Assembly (NCBI GenBank): GCA_002325375.1
Contig: DCRZ01000012.1
Coordinates: 124,387-188,386, forward strand
Source of the DNA: Rhodospirillaceae bacterium UBA1479
GTDB lineage: Bacteria; Pseudomonadota; Alphaproteobacteria; Rhodospirillales; Casp-alpha2
DNA: 64,000 bases
Direction of reading: 5' to 3'
Positions 18,349 to 26,314 of this stretch are shown here, in pieces (positions within the stretch are counted from its first letter, which is position 1; every line of letters begins with the position of its first letter). The position numbers and the translations under genes are program-made. The notes below the pieces were generated by a model, which did not search any database, was not told where the DNA came from, and was given only the letters and a program-made list of their open reading frames with translations.

Positions 18349-19794
18349 ATGGGAAAACCCACTGGATTTTTGGAGATCGAGCGTCACGATCGGTCTTACC
18401 GCCCGGTTGAAGAACGCCTGAAGCATTGGCAGGAGTTCGTCGAACCGCTTACGGACGCGGAAGTGTCGGAACAAGGGGCCCGCTGCATGGACTGCGGCAT
18501 CCCCTACTGTCACCAGGGCTGCCCGGTAAACAACATCATTCCGGACTGGAATGATCTGGTCTATCGCGACAAGTGGCGCGAGGGGCTGGACCTTCTGCAT
18601 TCCACCAACAACTTCCCCGAGTTCACGGGCCGCGTCTGCCCCGCCCCTTGCGAGGCATCCTGCACCCTGAACCTGCAGGACGAGCCGGTGACCATCAAGA
18701 CCATCGAATGTTCGCTGGTCGATCGCGGCTGGGCCAAGGGCTGGATCAAGCCCCAGATTCCGGCCCATCACACGGACAAGCGCGTCGCCGTCGTCGGCTC
18801 GGGCCCGGCGGGCCTGGCCTGCGCCCAGCAGTTGGCGCGCGCCGGACACAAAGTCGTGGTGTTCGAAAAGAACGAACGCATCGGCGGTCTGCTGCGTTTC
18901 GGCATTCCCGACTTCAAGATGGAAAAGCACCTGATCGATCGGCGCATCGCGCAGATGCAGACCGAAGGGGTTGAATTCCGTCCCAACAGCCATGTCGGCG
19001 TGAACGTGGACGCGGGCGATCTTGTGAAGGACTTCGACGCGGTCGCGCTTTGCGGCGGCTCCGAAAGCCCCCGCGACCTGCCGGTGCCGGGGCGTGAGCT
19101 GCCCGGCGTGCATTTCGCCATGGAGTTCCTGACCCAGCAGAACCGCCGGGTCGCCGGGATCAACACGCCCCAGGGTGCGGAGATCATGGCCACGGACAAG
19201 CATGTCATCGTGATCGGCGGCGGCGATACAGGATCGGACTGTGTCGGCACCTCGAACCGTCACGGCGCGGCCTCGGTCACGCAGCTGGAGCTCATGCCTC
19301 AGCCGCCGGAAAAGGAAAACAAGGCCCTGACCTGGCCGGATTGGCCGCTCAAACTGCGCACCTCGTCCTCGCATCAGGAAGGCGTGGAACGGGATTTCGC
19401 GGTGATGACCAAGTCGTTCACCGCCGGCCCCGACGGCCGGGTCAGCGCGCTCAACGGCGTGCGCCTGGAATGGCAGCCCAACGACAAGGGCGGCATGGAC
19501 ATGGTCGAGGTTCCGGGCTCGGAATTCACTCTGAAGGCGGATCTGGTGCTGCTGGCCATGGGCTTCGTCCATCCGATCCACGACGGCATGATCGAAGCCA
19601 TGGGCGTCGATCTCGACCCCCGCGGCAACATCCAGGCCGATACGGACAAGTACGCGACATCCCTGCCCAAGGTCTATGCCGCCGGCGACATGCGCCGGGG
19701 CCAGTCCCTGGTCGTCTGGGCGATCCGCGAAGGCCGTCAGTGTGCCAAGTCGATCGACGAATTCCTGATGGGGACGAGCGACCTGCCACGCTGA
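18349..19794 (+). CDS. gltD: Glutamate synthase small subunit
   Basis: A 481-residue NADPH-oxidising partner of GltB. Iron-sulfur cysteines are in C46-x2-C49-x4-C54-x3-C58 and in C97-x3-C101-x3-C105. The FAD site is VVGSGPAGLA (about 149-158) and the NADPH site is VIGGGDTG (about 286-293). The C-terminal AAGDMRRGQSLVVWAI segment binds FAD. It immediately follows gltB and converges on the PAS_5 gene with a 13-base gap. Confidence 0.96.
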   Translation: MGKPTGFLEIERHDRSYRPVEERLKHWQEFVEPLTDAEVSEQGARCMDCGIPYCHQGCPVNNIIPDWNDLVYRDKWREGLDLLHSTNNFPEFTGRVCPAPCEASCTLNLQDEPVTIKTIECSLVDRGWAKGWIKPQIPAHHTDKRVAVVGSGPAGLACAQQLARAGHKVVVFEKNERIGGLLRFGIPDFKMEKHLIDRRIAQMQTEGVEFRPNSHVGVNVDAGDLVKDFDAVALCGGSESPRDLPVPGRELPGVHFAMEFLTQQNRRVAGINTPQGAEIMATDKHVIVIGGGDTGSDCVGTSNRHGAASVTQLELMPQPPEKENKALTWPDWPLKLRTSSSHQEGVERDFAVMTKSFTAGPDGRVSALNGVRLEWQPNDKGGMDMVEVPGSEFTLKADLVLLAMGFVHPIHDGMIEAMGVDLDPRGNIQADTDKYATSLPKVYAAGDMRRGQSLVVWAIREGRQCAKSIDEFLMGTSDLPR

Positions 19795-19807
19795 CCGGCG
19801 TGCCTAA

Positions 19808-20395
19808 CTAAGAAGGTTTCTGCGCTTCCCCTGCGGCCGGCAAAGAGACGAATTCCGCATAGGAATCCGGATTGTCGACGATGATCGCCGTTGTCGCGAT
19901 CTTGTCCAGACGCCGGCCGTCCTCAGATGCGACCGGAAGGCGGAGGGTGATGCACACAGCCGCCTCCGCCGGCTTGTACGGATAAACATTGCGAAACAGG
20001 ATCGGGGCCCGCGCCGCCAACACCAACCCGCATTGTTCGGCGATGATCGGCCCGGACTTGTCCGGCAGGGCGTCACGCACTTCGCGCCCCTTGTTTTCCC
20101 GCCCGTAAAGTTCCGCCCGGCGGGTTCCCCAGAACCGATACACAAAACGCGCCACATCGGGCGTTTCACCGTCGACATCGACGACGACCGTCATGGGAAC
20201 GACCGACGGCGGCAATTCATGAAGCTTGAAATCCGTCCATGCGGGCGCCCAATTATCGCCACGCACGGCATTCCAATATTCGAACGCCTTCGCCATCTCA
20301 CCAGGCATAAGCGCAGGATCAATAGGGAGCAGTGTGTACTCCAGATAACCCATGCTGGACATGACGGTATCGGTTACAGGCATCATATCACTCAT
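19808..20395 (-). CDS. PAS_5-type single-domain protein (copy 1)
   Basis: A 195-residue soluble protein resembling the PAS_5 (PF07310) family that is numerous in Rhodospirillales. It has an AFEYWN opening segment (about 37-42), a central ARFVYRFWGT motif (about 81-90), then a GREVRDAL segment. A GGAG lies 7 bases before the ATG. No output domain is attached, so it may be a free sensor or an adaptor. It is a tandem paralogue of the next gene. Function unknown. Confidence 0.7.
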   Translation of the reverse strand: MSDMMPVTDTVMSSMGYLEYTLLPIDPALMPGEMAKAFEYWNAVRGDNWAPAWTDFKLHELPPSVVPMTVVVDVDGETPDVARFVYRFWGTRRAELYGRENKGREVRDALPDKSGPIIAEQCGLVLAARAPILFRNVYPYKPAEAAVCITLRLPVASEDGRRLDKIATTAIIVDNPDSYAEFVSLPAAGEAQKPS

Positions 20396-20487
20396 CTAAA
20401 TCTCCGTCGGAATGGTGGACATTTCCGACTTCGTTGACACTCTAGCTTAAAGGGATGGGATCACCAGGGCTCTGCTGTCCGTGTTTC

Positions 20488-21027
20488 CTAGCCGCCGTCG
20501 GTCAGCAGACGCTTGACCTCTTCCGCGTGGCGCAGGAACTTCGTCGCCGCGACAATCTTGCCGATGCCCGGCCCGACGTCCTTGGCAAGCGGCAGCCGCA
20601 GGGTCTGACATTCAGCGACCAGCCCGCTATCAAGTTTCCATGAGTTCTGCATCAGCACGGGACGGCCCGTATCGTAGACGGCCTGATACTGCGCCAGGAC
20701 ATCCGCCGCGTTCAATTCGCTCAGCCCGTCGATCACCGGCCTGCCCGTGGGGTCCGGGCGATTGCCGAGAAACAGAAATCGCCCCGTGCCCCAGAACCGG
20801 TAGATGAAATCGGCCGGCGCCGGGCCGGCGTCCACGACCGTCAGAATCGCGAGAATGTCCGGCTCCAGGTCGATCAGCCGAAATCCCTCACCGATGGCGC
20901 CGCCCCAATGCGGCAGATCAGGCGGGGACGACAACCCTGTCCAGTATTCGAACAGCGCCGCCAGTCTTGGTTCCATCACCTGGGGGTCGATGGAAAGTGC
21001 TTCCATCCGCGGCTTCTGTTCGACCAT
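20488..21027 (-). CDS. PAS_5-type single-domain protein (copy 2)
   Basis: A 179-residue paralogue of the neighbouring gene with the same landmarks in the same order: ALFEYW near the N-terminus, ADFIYRFWGT in the middle, then a GRPVIDGL segment and a leucine-rich end. The start is placed at 21027 because GGGGAGAAG directly precedes it; nine more codons are open upstream. It is separated by 92 bases from copy 1 on the same strand. It also has no effector domain. Confidence 0.68.
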   Translation of the reverse strand: MVEQKPRMEALSIDPQVMEPRLAALFEYWTGLSSPPDLPHWGGAIGEGFRLIDLEPDILAILTVVDAGPAPADFIYRFWGTGRFLFLGNRPDPTGRPVIDGLSELNAADVLAQYQAVYDTGRPVLMQNSWKLDSGLVAECQTLRLPLAKDVGPGIGKIVAATKFLRHAEEVKRLLTDGG

Positions 21028-21119
21028 TCTTCTCCCCTCGGGTATAAATCCCATTAAAGGTTAGGCCTTGATCGGATCGGAGATCAACCATTGCCAACAG
21101 ATGATTTCATTCGGCCGTG

Positions 21120-21830
21120 ATGACCCGCCCCGTCATCGGCATCCTGCTTGACTACCAAGAAGAGGGTAGCTTTTCCCGGCGCCCGCATTACGCGTTACGC
21201 CAAGCCTATTTTGACGCCGTATGGACAGCGGGCGGATTGCCCGTGGGCCTGCCCTATATCGCAGAGGGATGGGACGATTATCTGGCTGCGGTCGGCGGTG
21301 TCATCGTGCCAGGCGGCTTTTACCCTTTCCCTGAGGTGTACTACGGCGGCGAGATCGTCGTCGCCGAAGCGCCGCATCCCCGCCATGCCGCCGAGGTGCC
21401 TCTGGTGCGGGCCGCCATCGACCGGGATGTTCCGTTGTTGGGCATCTGTGCCGGCCTGCAGGTGCTGGCCGCGGTCGAAGGTGCGAGCCTGATCCGCGAC
21501 TTGAAATCGGAAATCGCGGGCCCCATCGACCATCTCAATGAAAAACCGGCGGAAGAACCCGCCCATGCGGTGACCGTAATGCCCGATACCCTGTTGCACC
21601 GCATCGTCGGACGCGACGAGATCATGGTCAACACGGCCCACAACGAAGCCCCCCGCGCGCTGCCGCCGACGCTGATCGTCAACGCCGTGGCCCCCGACGG
21701 GGTGATCGAAGGGGCCGAACGCCCCGACCGGAAATTCTGCCTGGGCGTGCAGTGGCATCCGGAATTTTTCCTGGATAAACGTGATCCCAATCAGGCCCTG
21801 TTTCGCGCCCTGGTCGAGGCCGCGCGGTGA
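21120..21830 (+). CDS. Class I glutamine amidotransferase-like hydrolase (peptidase C26 / PuuD-like)
   Basis: A 236-residue cytoplasmic hydrolase. The nucleophile Cys110 lies in LLGICAGLQ and the His-Glu pair in GVQWHPEFF near the C-terminus. The PHYALRQAYFDAV opening is usual for gamma-glutamyl-GABA hydrolase-like proteins, which cut gamma-glutamyl amides. A GTG immediately precedes the chosen ATG. The stop overlaps the next gene's GTG start (GTGA). No puu or ipu catabolic genes are nearby, so substrate assignment is open. Confidence 0.75.
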   Translation: MTRPVIGILLDYQEEGSFSRRPHYALRQAYFDAVWTAGGLPVGLPYIAEGWDDYLAAVGGVIVPGGFYPFPEVYYGGEIVVAEAPHPRHAAEVPLVRAAIDRDVPLLGICAGLQVLAAVEGASLIRDLKSEIAGPIDHLNEKPAEEPAHAVTVMPDTLLHRIVGRDEIMVNTAHNEAPRALPPTLIVNAVAPDGVIEGAERPDRKFCLGVQWHPEFFLDKRDPNQALFRALVEAAR

Positions 21831-22675
21831 GCGGCCCGCCATCCGGCCTGGCGACCATCGGCATCGCCGGCTGCGGCACCATGGGCCTGCCCATGGCGGA
21901 ATGCCTGCTGGCGGCGGGGGTCGACGTCTGGGGCCACGATGTCAGGAACGTTGACGAATTCGGCGCCTTCGCCCCGCGCATGATCATGGACGCCGGCGAT
22001 TTCGCGGCGCGCTGCGACATCGTGCTGTCCGTGGTCCGCGACCTGCGACAAACGGAAGATGTGTGTTTCGGCGATCAGGGCATTCTGCGGCGGGACGGGC
22101 GGCCGGGTCTGTTTGTGACCTGCTCGACCCTGTCGCCCCGCGCCGTGGCCGATTTGGCGGCGCGCATGCCGGACGGCGTCGATTTCGCCGACGCCCCCAT
22201 GTCGGGCGCCCCCTATCGCGCCGCCCGTGGCACGCTGACCTTCATGGTCGGCGGCGCCCAGACGACCGTGGGGCGCCTGATGCCCCTGTTCCAAATCATG
22301 GGCGACGGCATCCATCACCTGGGCCCCGTTGGGGCGGGCATGACCTGCAAGGTGCTGAACAATTTCGTCGGCGTGGTCGGCGTGGTCGCCGTGCGCAAGG
22401 CCCTGGCCTCGGCCCAGGCCCTCGGCCTCGACCGGCGGCGGCTGTTGGACGTCATGGCCATGTCTTCGGGGGCCACCTGGTACGGCGACAACATCGACGC
22501 CATCGACTGGTCACGTCAGGGCTACGATCCTGGCAACACCATCGGCATCATCGAAAAGGACGTGAAGGCCTATCTCGACGCCCTGGACGATGGCGGCGGC
22601 GTATTCGAGACGGCCTTGCTGGACGAATTGCGCGCCCTTGAGCCGCTGGATCTGGAACCGGGGCCACAGTCGTGA
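21827..22675 (+). CDS. NAD(P)-dependent beta-hydroxyacid dehydrogenase (HIBADH family)
   Basis: A 282-residue dehydrogenase. The Rossmann motif GIAGCGTMG is at about 12-20. The substrate-binding segment DAPMSGAP (about 122-129) is followed by GTLTFMVGG. The catalytic Lys175 is in GMTCKVLNNF. This is the 3-hydroxyisobutyrate / tartronate semialdehyde / GLYR family; the exact substrate is not determined. It is coupled by GTGA overlaps to the amidotransferase-like gene before it and the DUF423 gene after it, so the three form one operon. Confidence 0.8.
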   Translation: MSGPPSGLATIGIAGCGTMGLPMAECLLAAGVDVWGHDVRNVDEFGAFAPRMIMDAGDFAARCDIVLSVVRDLRQTEDVCFGDQGILRRDGRPGLFVTCSTLSPRAVADLAARMPDGVDFADAPMSGAPYRAARGTLTFMVGGAQTTVGRLMPLFQIMGDGIHHLGPVGAGMTCKVLNNFVGVVGVVAVRKALASAQALGLDRRRLLDVMAMSSGATWYGDNIDAIDWSRQGYDPGNTIGIIEKDVKAYLDALDDGGGVFETALLDELRALEPLDLEPGPQS

Positions 22676-23052
22676 CAGGGCGTTGGTGGATCGTTCTGGC
22701 CGGCGTTTCAGGCGCCCTTGCCGTGGCGCTGGCTGCCTATGGCAGCCACGGGCTGGAAGGCGATGCGGTCCTTAAGGGCCAGTTCGCCACCGCCAACCGC
22801 TTTCACATGTGGCATACCCTGGCCCTGATCGGCGCGGCCCTGGTCCGGGATCGGGCGGGGACCAGGGCCGCGCCGTGGGCCGCTGGGGCGGCGGCCCTGT
22901 TCACGTTGGGCATCCTGCTGTTTTCGGGCGCGCTCTACGGTGCGACGGCCCTCGGTCTATGGAGCCTGACCTTTCTTGCCCCCTGGGGCGGCTTTGCCCT
23001 TATGGCCGGTTGGCTGGCGCTCGCCGTGGCGGGGTTTCGCGCAAGGCCCTGA
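22672..23052 (+). CDS. DUF423 small membrane protein
   Basis: A 126-residue protein with four hydrophobic segments and the DUF423 hallmarks: a Gly-rich first helix ending AAYGSHGLEG, then RFHMWHTLALI, LFSGALY and PWGGFALMAGW. It starts at GTG 22672, overlapping the previous stop. Function is not established for the family. Its 3' end overlaps the convergent gene on the other strand by 53 bases. Confidence 0.85.
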   Translation: MTGRWWIVLAGVSGALAVALAAYGSHGLEGDAVLKGQFATANRFHMWHTLALIGAALVRDRAGTRAAPWAAGAAALFTLGILLFSGALYGATALGLWSLTFLAPWGGFALMAGWLALAVAGFRARP

Positions 23053-23686
23053 CCGGCTCGGCGGACCACCCGGCACCCCCCTGCCTTCTCGGCGGCAGAT
23101 GGACGAAACGGTGCCCCCGAACCGTGAAGGCCCCGGTCAGCGCCGCCATGTCGTCGAGCAGCGGCTGCTGCCACTCAAGCCCCACCAGACGCAACGCCAT
23201 GGCCTGGGCCCGGTCGCCGTCGCCCGCCTGCACGGCGGCGGCAAGGGCCACCAAGGCACGTTCGTCGCCGGTGGTCGTGCGCTTCCAGGCCTTGTGGAAA
23301 TGCATCATGCGGCGGCCGCCGGCGTTGAGGATTTCGATCACCCCGCGCAGCGCCTCCATCGCCCGGATGGCCGGCACTTCGCCGAAATGGGCACGGTACT
23401 GCACGCCGATCAGGGGCCAATTTTCCGGCCCGTGCAGCCACAGGCGGATCGGTTTGATCAGCAGGCATTCCGGCAGGTCAAGGTCGGAGAAATCAAGCCG
23501 CCGGGGGCGTTCCGTCCCCTGGTCCGCGGCGCCGCAGGCCGCGGCGGCCTGGCGTAGGCCGGTGGCCGCGTCGGGACAAGGGCCTTGATCAGCCACGGGA
23601 CCCGCGGCACCCCACCCGCCGGTAGATTGGCCGCCTGTTCGGCCGTCCCGATGTCCGCCTTCGCCGTATCCCATATGTCCCATCAA
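23000..23686 (-). CDS. Unrecognised protein behind a Fur-like palindrome
   Basis: I do not recognise this 228-residue protein. The first 60 residues are Gly/Ala-rich and low in complexity, so the true start may be internal. The part from about residue 65 looks globular and coding: LPECLLIKPIRLWLHG, then a helical stretch with RRMMHFHKAWKRTTTGDERALVAL. It has no signal peptide or membrane segment. A 23-bp palindrome resembling a Fur box lies 42-64 bases upstream of the ATG, suggesting iron control. Its 3' end overlaps the DUF423 gene tail-to-tail by 53 bases. It could be an iron-responsive accessory protein; that is inference. Confidence 0.55.
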   Translation of the reverse strand: MMGHMGYGEGGHRDGRTGGQSTGGWGAAGPVADQGPCPDAATGLRQAAAACGAADQGTERPRRLDFSDLDLPECLLIKPIRLWLHGPENWPLIGVQYRAHFGEVPAIRAMEALRGVIEILNAGGRRMMHFHKAWKRTTTGDERALVALAAAVQAGDGDRAQAMALRLVGLEWQQPLLDDMAALTGAFTVRGHRFVHLPPRRQGGAGWSAEPVRALRETPPRRAPANRP

Positions 23687-23727
23687 TGCCGTCCCGTATG
23701 TTGCCTGTTCTCAGTCAATGCTCGCAA

Positions 23728-23750
23728 TTGCAAATCATTCGCATTTGCAA
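23728..23750. promoter_or_regulatory. Fur-box-like palindrome
   Basis: Perfect 8-bp arms TTGCAAAT (23728-23735) and ATTTGCAA (23743-23750) flank a 7-base centre, CATTCGC. On the minus strand this reads with AATGCGAATGATT in the middle, close to the Fur recognition pattern of proteobacteria. It lies just before the minus-strand gene ending at 23686 and is AT-rich compared with its surroundings. Irr or another iron regulator is an alternative. Confidence 0.5.
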
Positions 23751-23820
23751 GTCAAGAGAAAAGACGGCAGGACCCGGCTGGGCTGAACCGGCAACCGATC
23801 AATCTGTCACGGAATATCCG

Positions 23821-24348
23821 TCAGGGGCGGGTCAACACGTCTTTCAGGACGTCCAAAATCAGGCCCGTGCCCTTCTCCAAAAGCACGACGGAGGTATCGA
23901 CGATGGCCCGCTCCGTGCCGTTCGCAGGCGGCGGCAGGTTGACCACCGCTTCGTAAGGCAACGGATTGGCCGCCAGCCCCGGCGGTAAATGCCCCTTGCG
24001 CTCCAACTGTTTCTGCAGGCCGGGCGGAAGTTTGCCTTTCTTCGCCAAGCCGGGCGGCAGGCCCTTGCCGCGCCCTTGGTCGCCCTTGTCCTTTTTCTTA
24101 CCGTAGAATTTGCCGTCGCGGCCCTGTTCCAGATCGTCGAATTTACCGCCGCGCTCGGTCTTGCGGTAGGTGCCGTCGCTGTTCGCCTCGTAGTGTCCGT
24201 CCCCCAAGACTTCCTTGAGAATCCGTTTCTCGATTTCCGAGAAGACGATATCGGTGACCTGCTGCTGCGTCGTCGACTGCGCCCGCGCCGTTCCAGAAAC
24301 GGCCGTCACGGCGGCCGCCGCAAACAGAAGAATTGCCAGCACCCTCAT
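23821..24348 (-). CDS. Secreted LPPGL-repeat protein (CigR/RcnB-like)
   Basis: A 175-residue exported protein with a signal peptide (about 1-23, ending ARA). A predicted helical segment (about 30-48) and a Lys/Gly-rich stretch (about 70-95) follow. Three LPPGL repeats occur at about 96-130 (GLPPGLAKKG, KLPPGLQKQ, HLPPGLAAN). The repeat wording matches what I recall of CigR-type and RcnB-like periplasmic proteins. The C-terminus (VDTSVVLLEKGTGLILDVLKDVL) is amphipathic. Role unknown; metal homeostasis or envelope function have been proposed for relatives. Confidence 0.65.
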   Translation of the reverse strand: MRVLAILLFAAAAVTAVSGTARAQSTTQQQVTDIVFSEIEKRILKEVLGDGHYEANSDGTYRKTERGGKFDDLEQGRDGKFYGKKKDKGDQGRGKGLPPGLAKKGKLPPGLQKQLERKGHLPPGLAANPLPYEAVVNLPPPANGTERAIVDTSVVLLEKGTGLILDVLKDVLTRP

Positions 24349-24411
24349 GGTTCGCTCCCTTGGTTGATTTGTTTGCTTTCGCGACCAGTCTGCCCGAACA
24401 ACCTACATGGC

Positions 24412-24446
24412 CAAAGAAAAACCGGCGCCCCTGGGGGACGCCGGTT
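24412..24446 (-). terminator. Rho-independent terminator of pckA
   Basis: Downstream of pckA on the minus strand, a long stem pairs AACCGGCG plus CCCC with GGGG plus CGCCGGTT around a two-base loop with one bulged base. A U-rich tract (UUUUUCUUU) follows. Strong hairpin with tail. Confidence 0.85.
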
Positions 24447-24470
24447 TTCCGGTCTAAATTATTACCGGGA

Positions 24471-26078
24471 TCAGGCGGCGGCGCGAATGGCCGCAGCTTT
24501 CACGCTGTCTTCCACATGGCTTTCGAACTGGCCGAAGTTGGCTTCGAAACGCTGGGTCAAGTCGCGCGCCTGGGCGTCGTAGGCGGCGGCGTCGGCCCAG
24601 GTGTTCTTGGGGTTGAGAACCTCCGTCGGCACGTTCGGGCAGGCGTTGGGCACCAGCACCCCGAAGTTGGGATCGGGGGTGAAGCCGGCGGCGTCCAGCT
24701 TGCCGTCCAGCGCCGCGTGCAGCATGGCCCGGGTATAGGCGATCTTCATGCGTTCGCCCACGCCGTAGCCGCCGCCGGACCAGCCGGTGTTGACGAGCCA
24801 GCATTTGGCGTTGTGCTTGGCCATCTTTTCGCCCAGCAGCTTGGCATAGACCGTGGGATGGCGCGGCATGAAGGGGGCGCCGAAACAGGTCGAGAACGTC
24901 GCCTGCGGCTCCTTCAGGCCCCGTTCCGTGCCGGCGACCTTGGCGGTGTAGCCGGACAGGAAGTGGTACATGGCCTGGTCCGGGGTCAGCTGGCTGATCG
25001 GCGGCAGGACGCCGAAGGCGTCGCAGGTCAGCATGACGATATCCTTGGGCTGACCGCCGCATCCCGTGGCCGACGCGTTGTGAACCTTGGTGATGTCGTA
25101 GCTGACGCGGCCGTTTTCCGTGAGCGACGGATCGAAAAAGTCGAGCCCGCCCGTGGCCGGGTCCATCACCACGTTCTCGATGATCGAACCGAAGGTGTGG
25201 CACAGGTCGAAGATTTCCGGCTCCGCCTCATGGGTCAGGTTGATGGTCTTGGCGTAGCAGCCGCCTTCGAAGTTGAAGACCCCGACATCGCCCCAGCCGT
25301 GTTCGTCGTCGCCGATCAGCGTGCGCGAGGAATCGGCCGACAGGGTCGTCTTGCCGGTGCCCGACAGGCCGAAGAAGATGGCCGTGGCGCCGTCGGCCCC
25401 CTGGTTGGCGGAACAATGCATGGGCAGCACGTCGCGCGCCGGCATCAGGAAGTTCATGATCGAGAAGATCGACTTCTTGATTTCGCCGGCATAGGCCGAA
25501 CCGCCGATGATGATCATGCGACGCGAAAGATGCACGACGATGAAGGTCCCGGACGTGGTGCCGTCCTGGGCCGGATCGGCGGTCAGCGACGGCGCCTGGA
25601 TGACGGTGAATTCCGGTTCGAAGGAGGCCAAGTCATCACGCGGCGGCTGAATGAACATGTTGCGCGCGAACAGGTTGTGCCAGGCTTCCTCGGTCACCAC
25701 CCGGACCTTCAGGCGATAATCGGAATGGGCGCCGGCATAGCAGTCCTGCACGAAGGCGTCCTTGCCCTGGTAATGCTTTTGCATCTTGGCGAGCAGGCCG
25801 TCGAAATGGGCCTCGGAGATCGGGCGGTTGACGTTACCCCACCAGATCTCGCACTTGGTGGCGTCTTCCTCGACGATGAACCGGTCGTTGGGCGAGCGGC
25901 CCGTGTGCTGGCCCGTTTCGGTGACGATGGCACCGCCGGCCGAAACCCGGCCTTCGCCGCGGCGGACCGCTTCTTCGAACAGGTGATGGGCGTCAAGGTT
26001 CCAAAAGGCCCGTTTGACCCCCGTCAATCCGTGGTTGTCCAATCCGAAGCTGGAAATGAAGTGTCCTGCGTTCTCCAC
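24471..26078 (-). CDS. pckA: Phosphoenolpyruvate carboxykinase (ATP)
   Basis: Converts oxaloacetate and ATP to PEP, the first committed step of gluconeogenesis. The protein is 535 residues from GTG 26078, which has GGGAG about 7 bases upstream. The kinase P-loop is GLSGTGKTT (237-245), the metal-binding segment is IGDDEHGW (255-262), and EGGCYAK and the Arg-bearing TGRSPNDRF motif (59-67) are present. In other Alphaproteobacteria pckA sits divergently next to chvI-chvG and is a ChvI target. Here a HugZ-like gene and cbtAB lie between. Confidence 0.97.
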   Translation of the reverse strand: MENAGHFISSFGLDNHGLTGVKRAFWNLDAHHLFEEAVRRGEGRVSAGGAIVTETGQHTGRSPNDRFIVEEDATKCEIWWGNVNRPISEAHFDGLLAKMQKHYQGKDAFVQDCYAGAHSDYRLKVRVVTEEAWHNLFARNMFIQPPRDDLASFEPEFTVIQAPSLTADPAQDGTTSGTFIVVHLSRRMIIIGGSAYAGEIKKSIFSIMNFLMPARDVLPMHCSANQGADGATAIFFGLSGTGKTTLSADSSRTLIGDDEHGWGDVGVFNFEGGCYAKTINLTHEAEPEIFDLCHTFGSIIENVVMDPATGGLDFFDPSLTENGRVSYDITKVHNASATGCGGQPKDIVMLTCDAFGVLPPISQLTPDQAMYHFLSGYTAKVAGTERGLKEPQATFSTCFGAPFMPRHPTVYAKLLGEKMAKHNAKCWLVNTGWSGGGYGVGERMKIAYTRAMLHAALDGKLDAAGFTPDPNFGVLVPNACPNVPTEVLNPKNTWADAAAYDAQARDLTQRFEANFGQFESHVEDSVKAAAIRAAA

Positions 26079-26226
26079 AATAAACTCCCTGAGGATGATT
26101 GATCGCGCCCATCGACCGCGGCGATGCGGTCCGTTGACCGTTTCGATGAAAATGAAGGGTGATCGCCGACGACCGCCTCCCCCGGCGGCTCGTCACGCTT
26201 AATGTCCCTGGTGTTTCCTGCGCCCT

Positions 26227-26255
26227 GTTAATCAAGGTTTCTGGCGAAACTTAAC
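26227..26255. promoter_or_regulatory. Palindromic element in the pckA upstream region
   Basis: In the 236 bases between the HugZ-like gene and pckA, a GTTTC / GAAAC inverted repeat with a TGGC centre (26237-26250) is framed by GTTAA (26227-26231) and TTAAC (26251-26255). It lies about 150 bases before the pckA start and may be an operator. No confident -35/-10 pair was found in this gap. Confidence 0.3.
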
Positions 26256-26314
26256 CTTCCCGCCACCTGGGGGCAACATTCCTTTCACTTTTTTGTGCCT
26301 GAAAACGCCGGATT

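Noticed and set aside
13732..19581. Very long minus-strand open frames opposite gltB and gltD (about 990 and 950 codons)
   Set aside because: They are mirror frames of GC-rich genes with strong third-position bias; translations are rich in His, Arg, Gly and Asp with no recognisable domain, while the plus strand encodes complete GltB and GltD.
23686..23988. 100-codon plus-strand frame between the unknown gene and the LPPGL-repeat gene
   Set aside because: It runs over the Fur-like palindrome and the 3' end of the LPPGL gene, has no ribosome-binding site, and its translation looks random.
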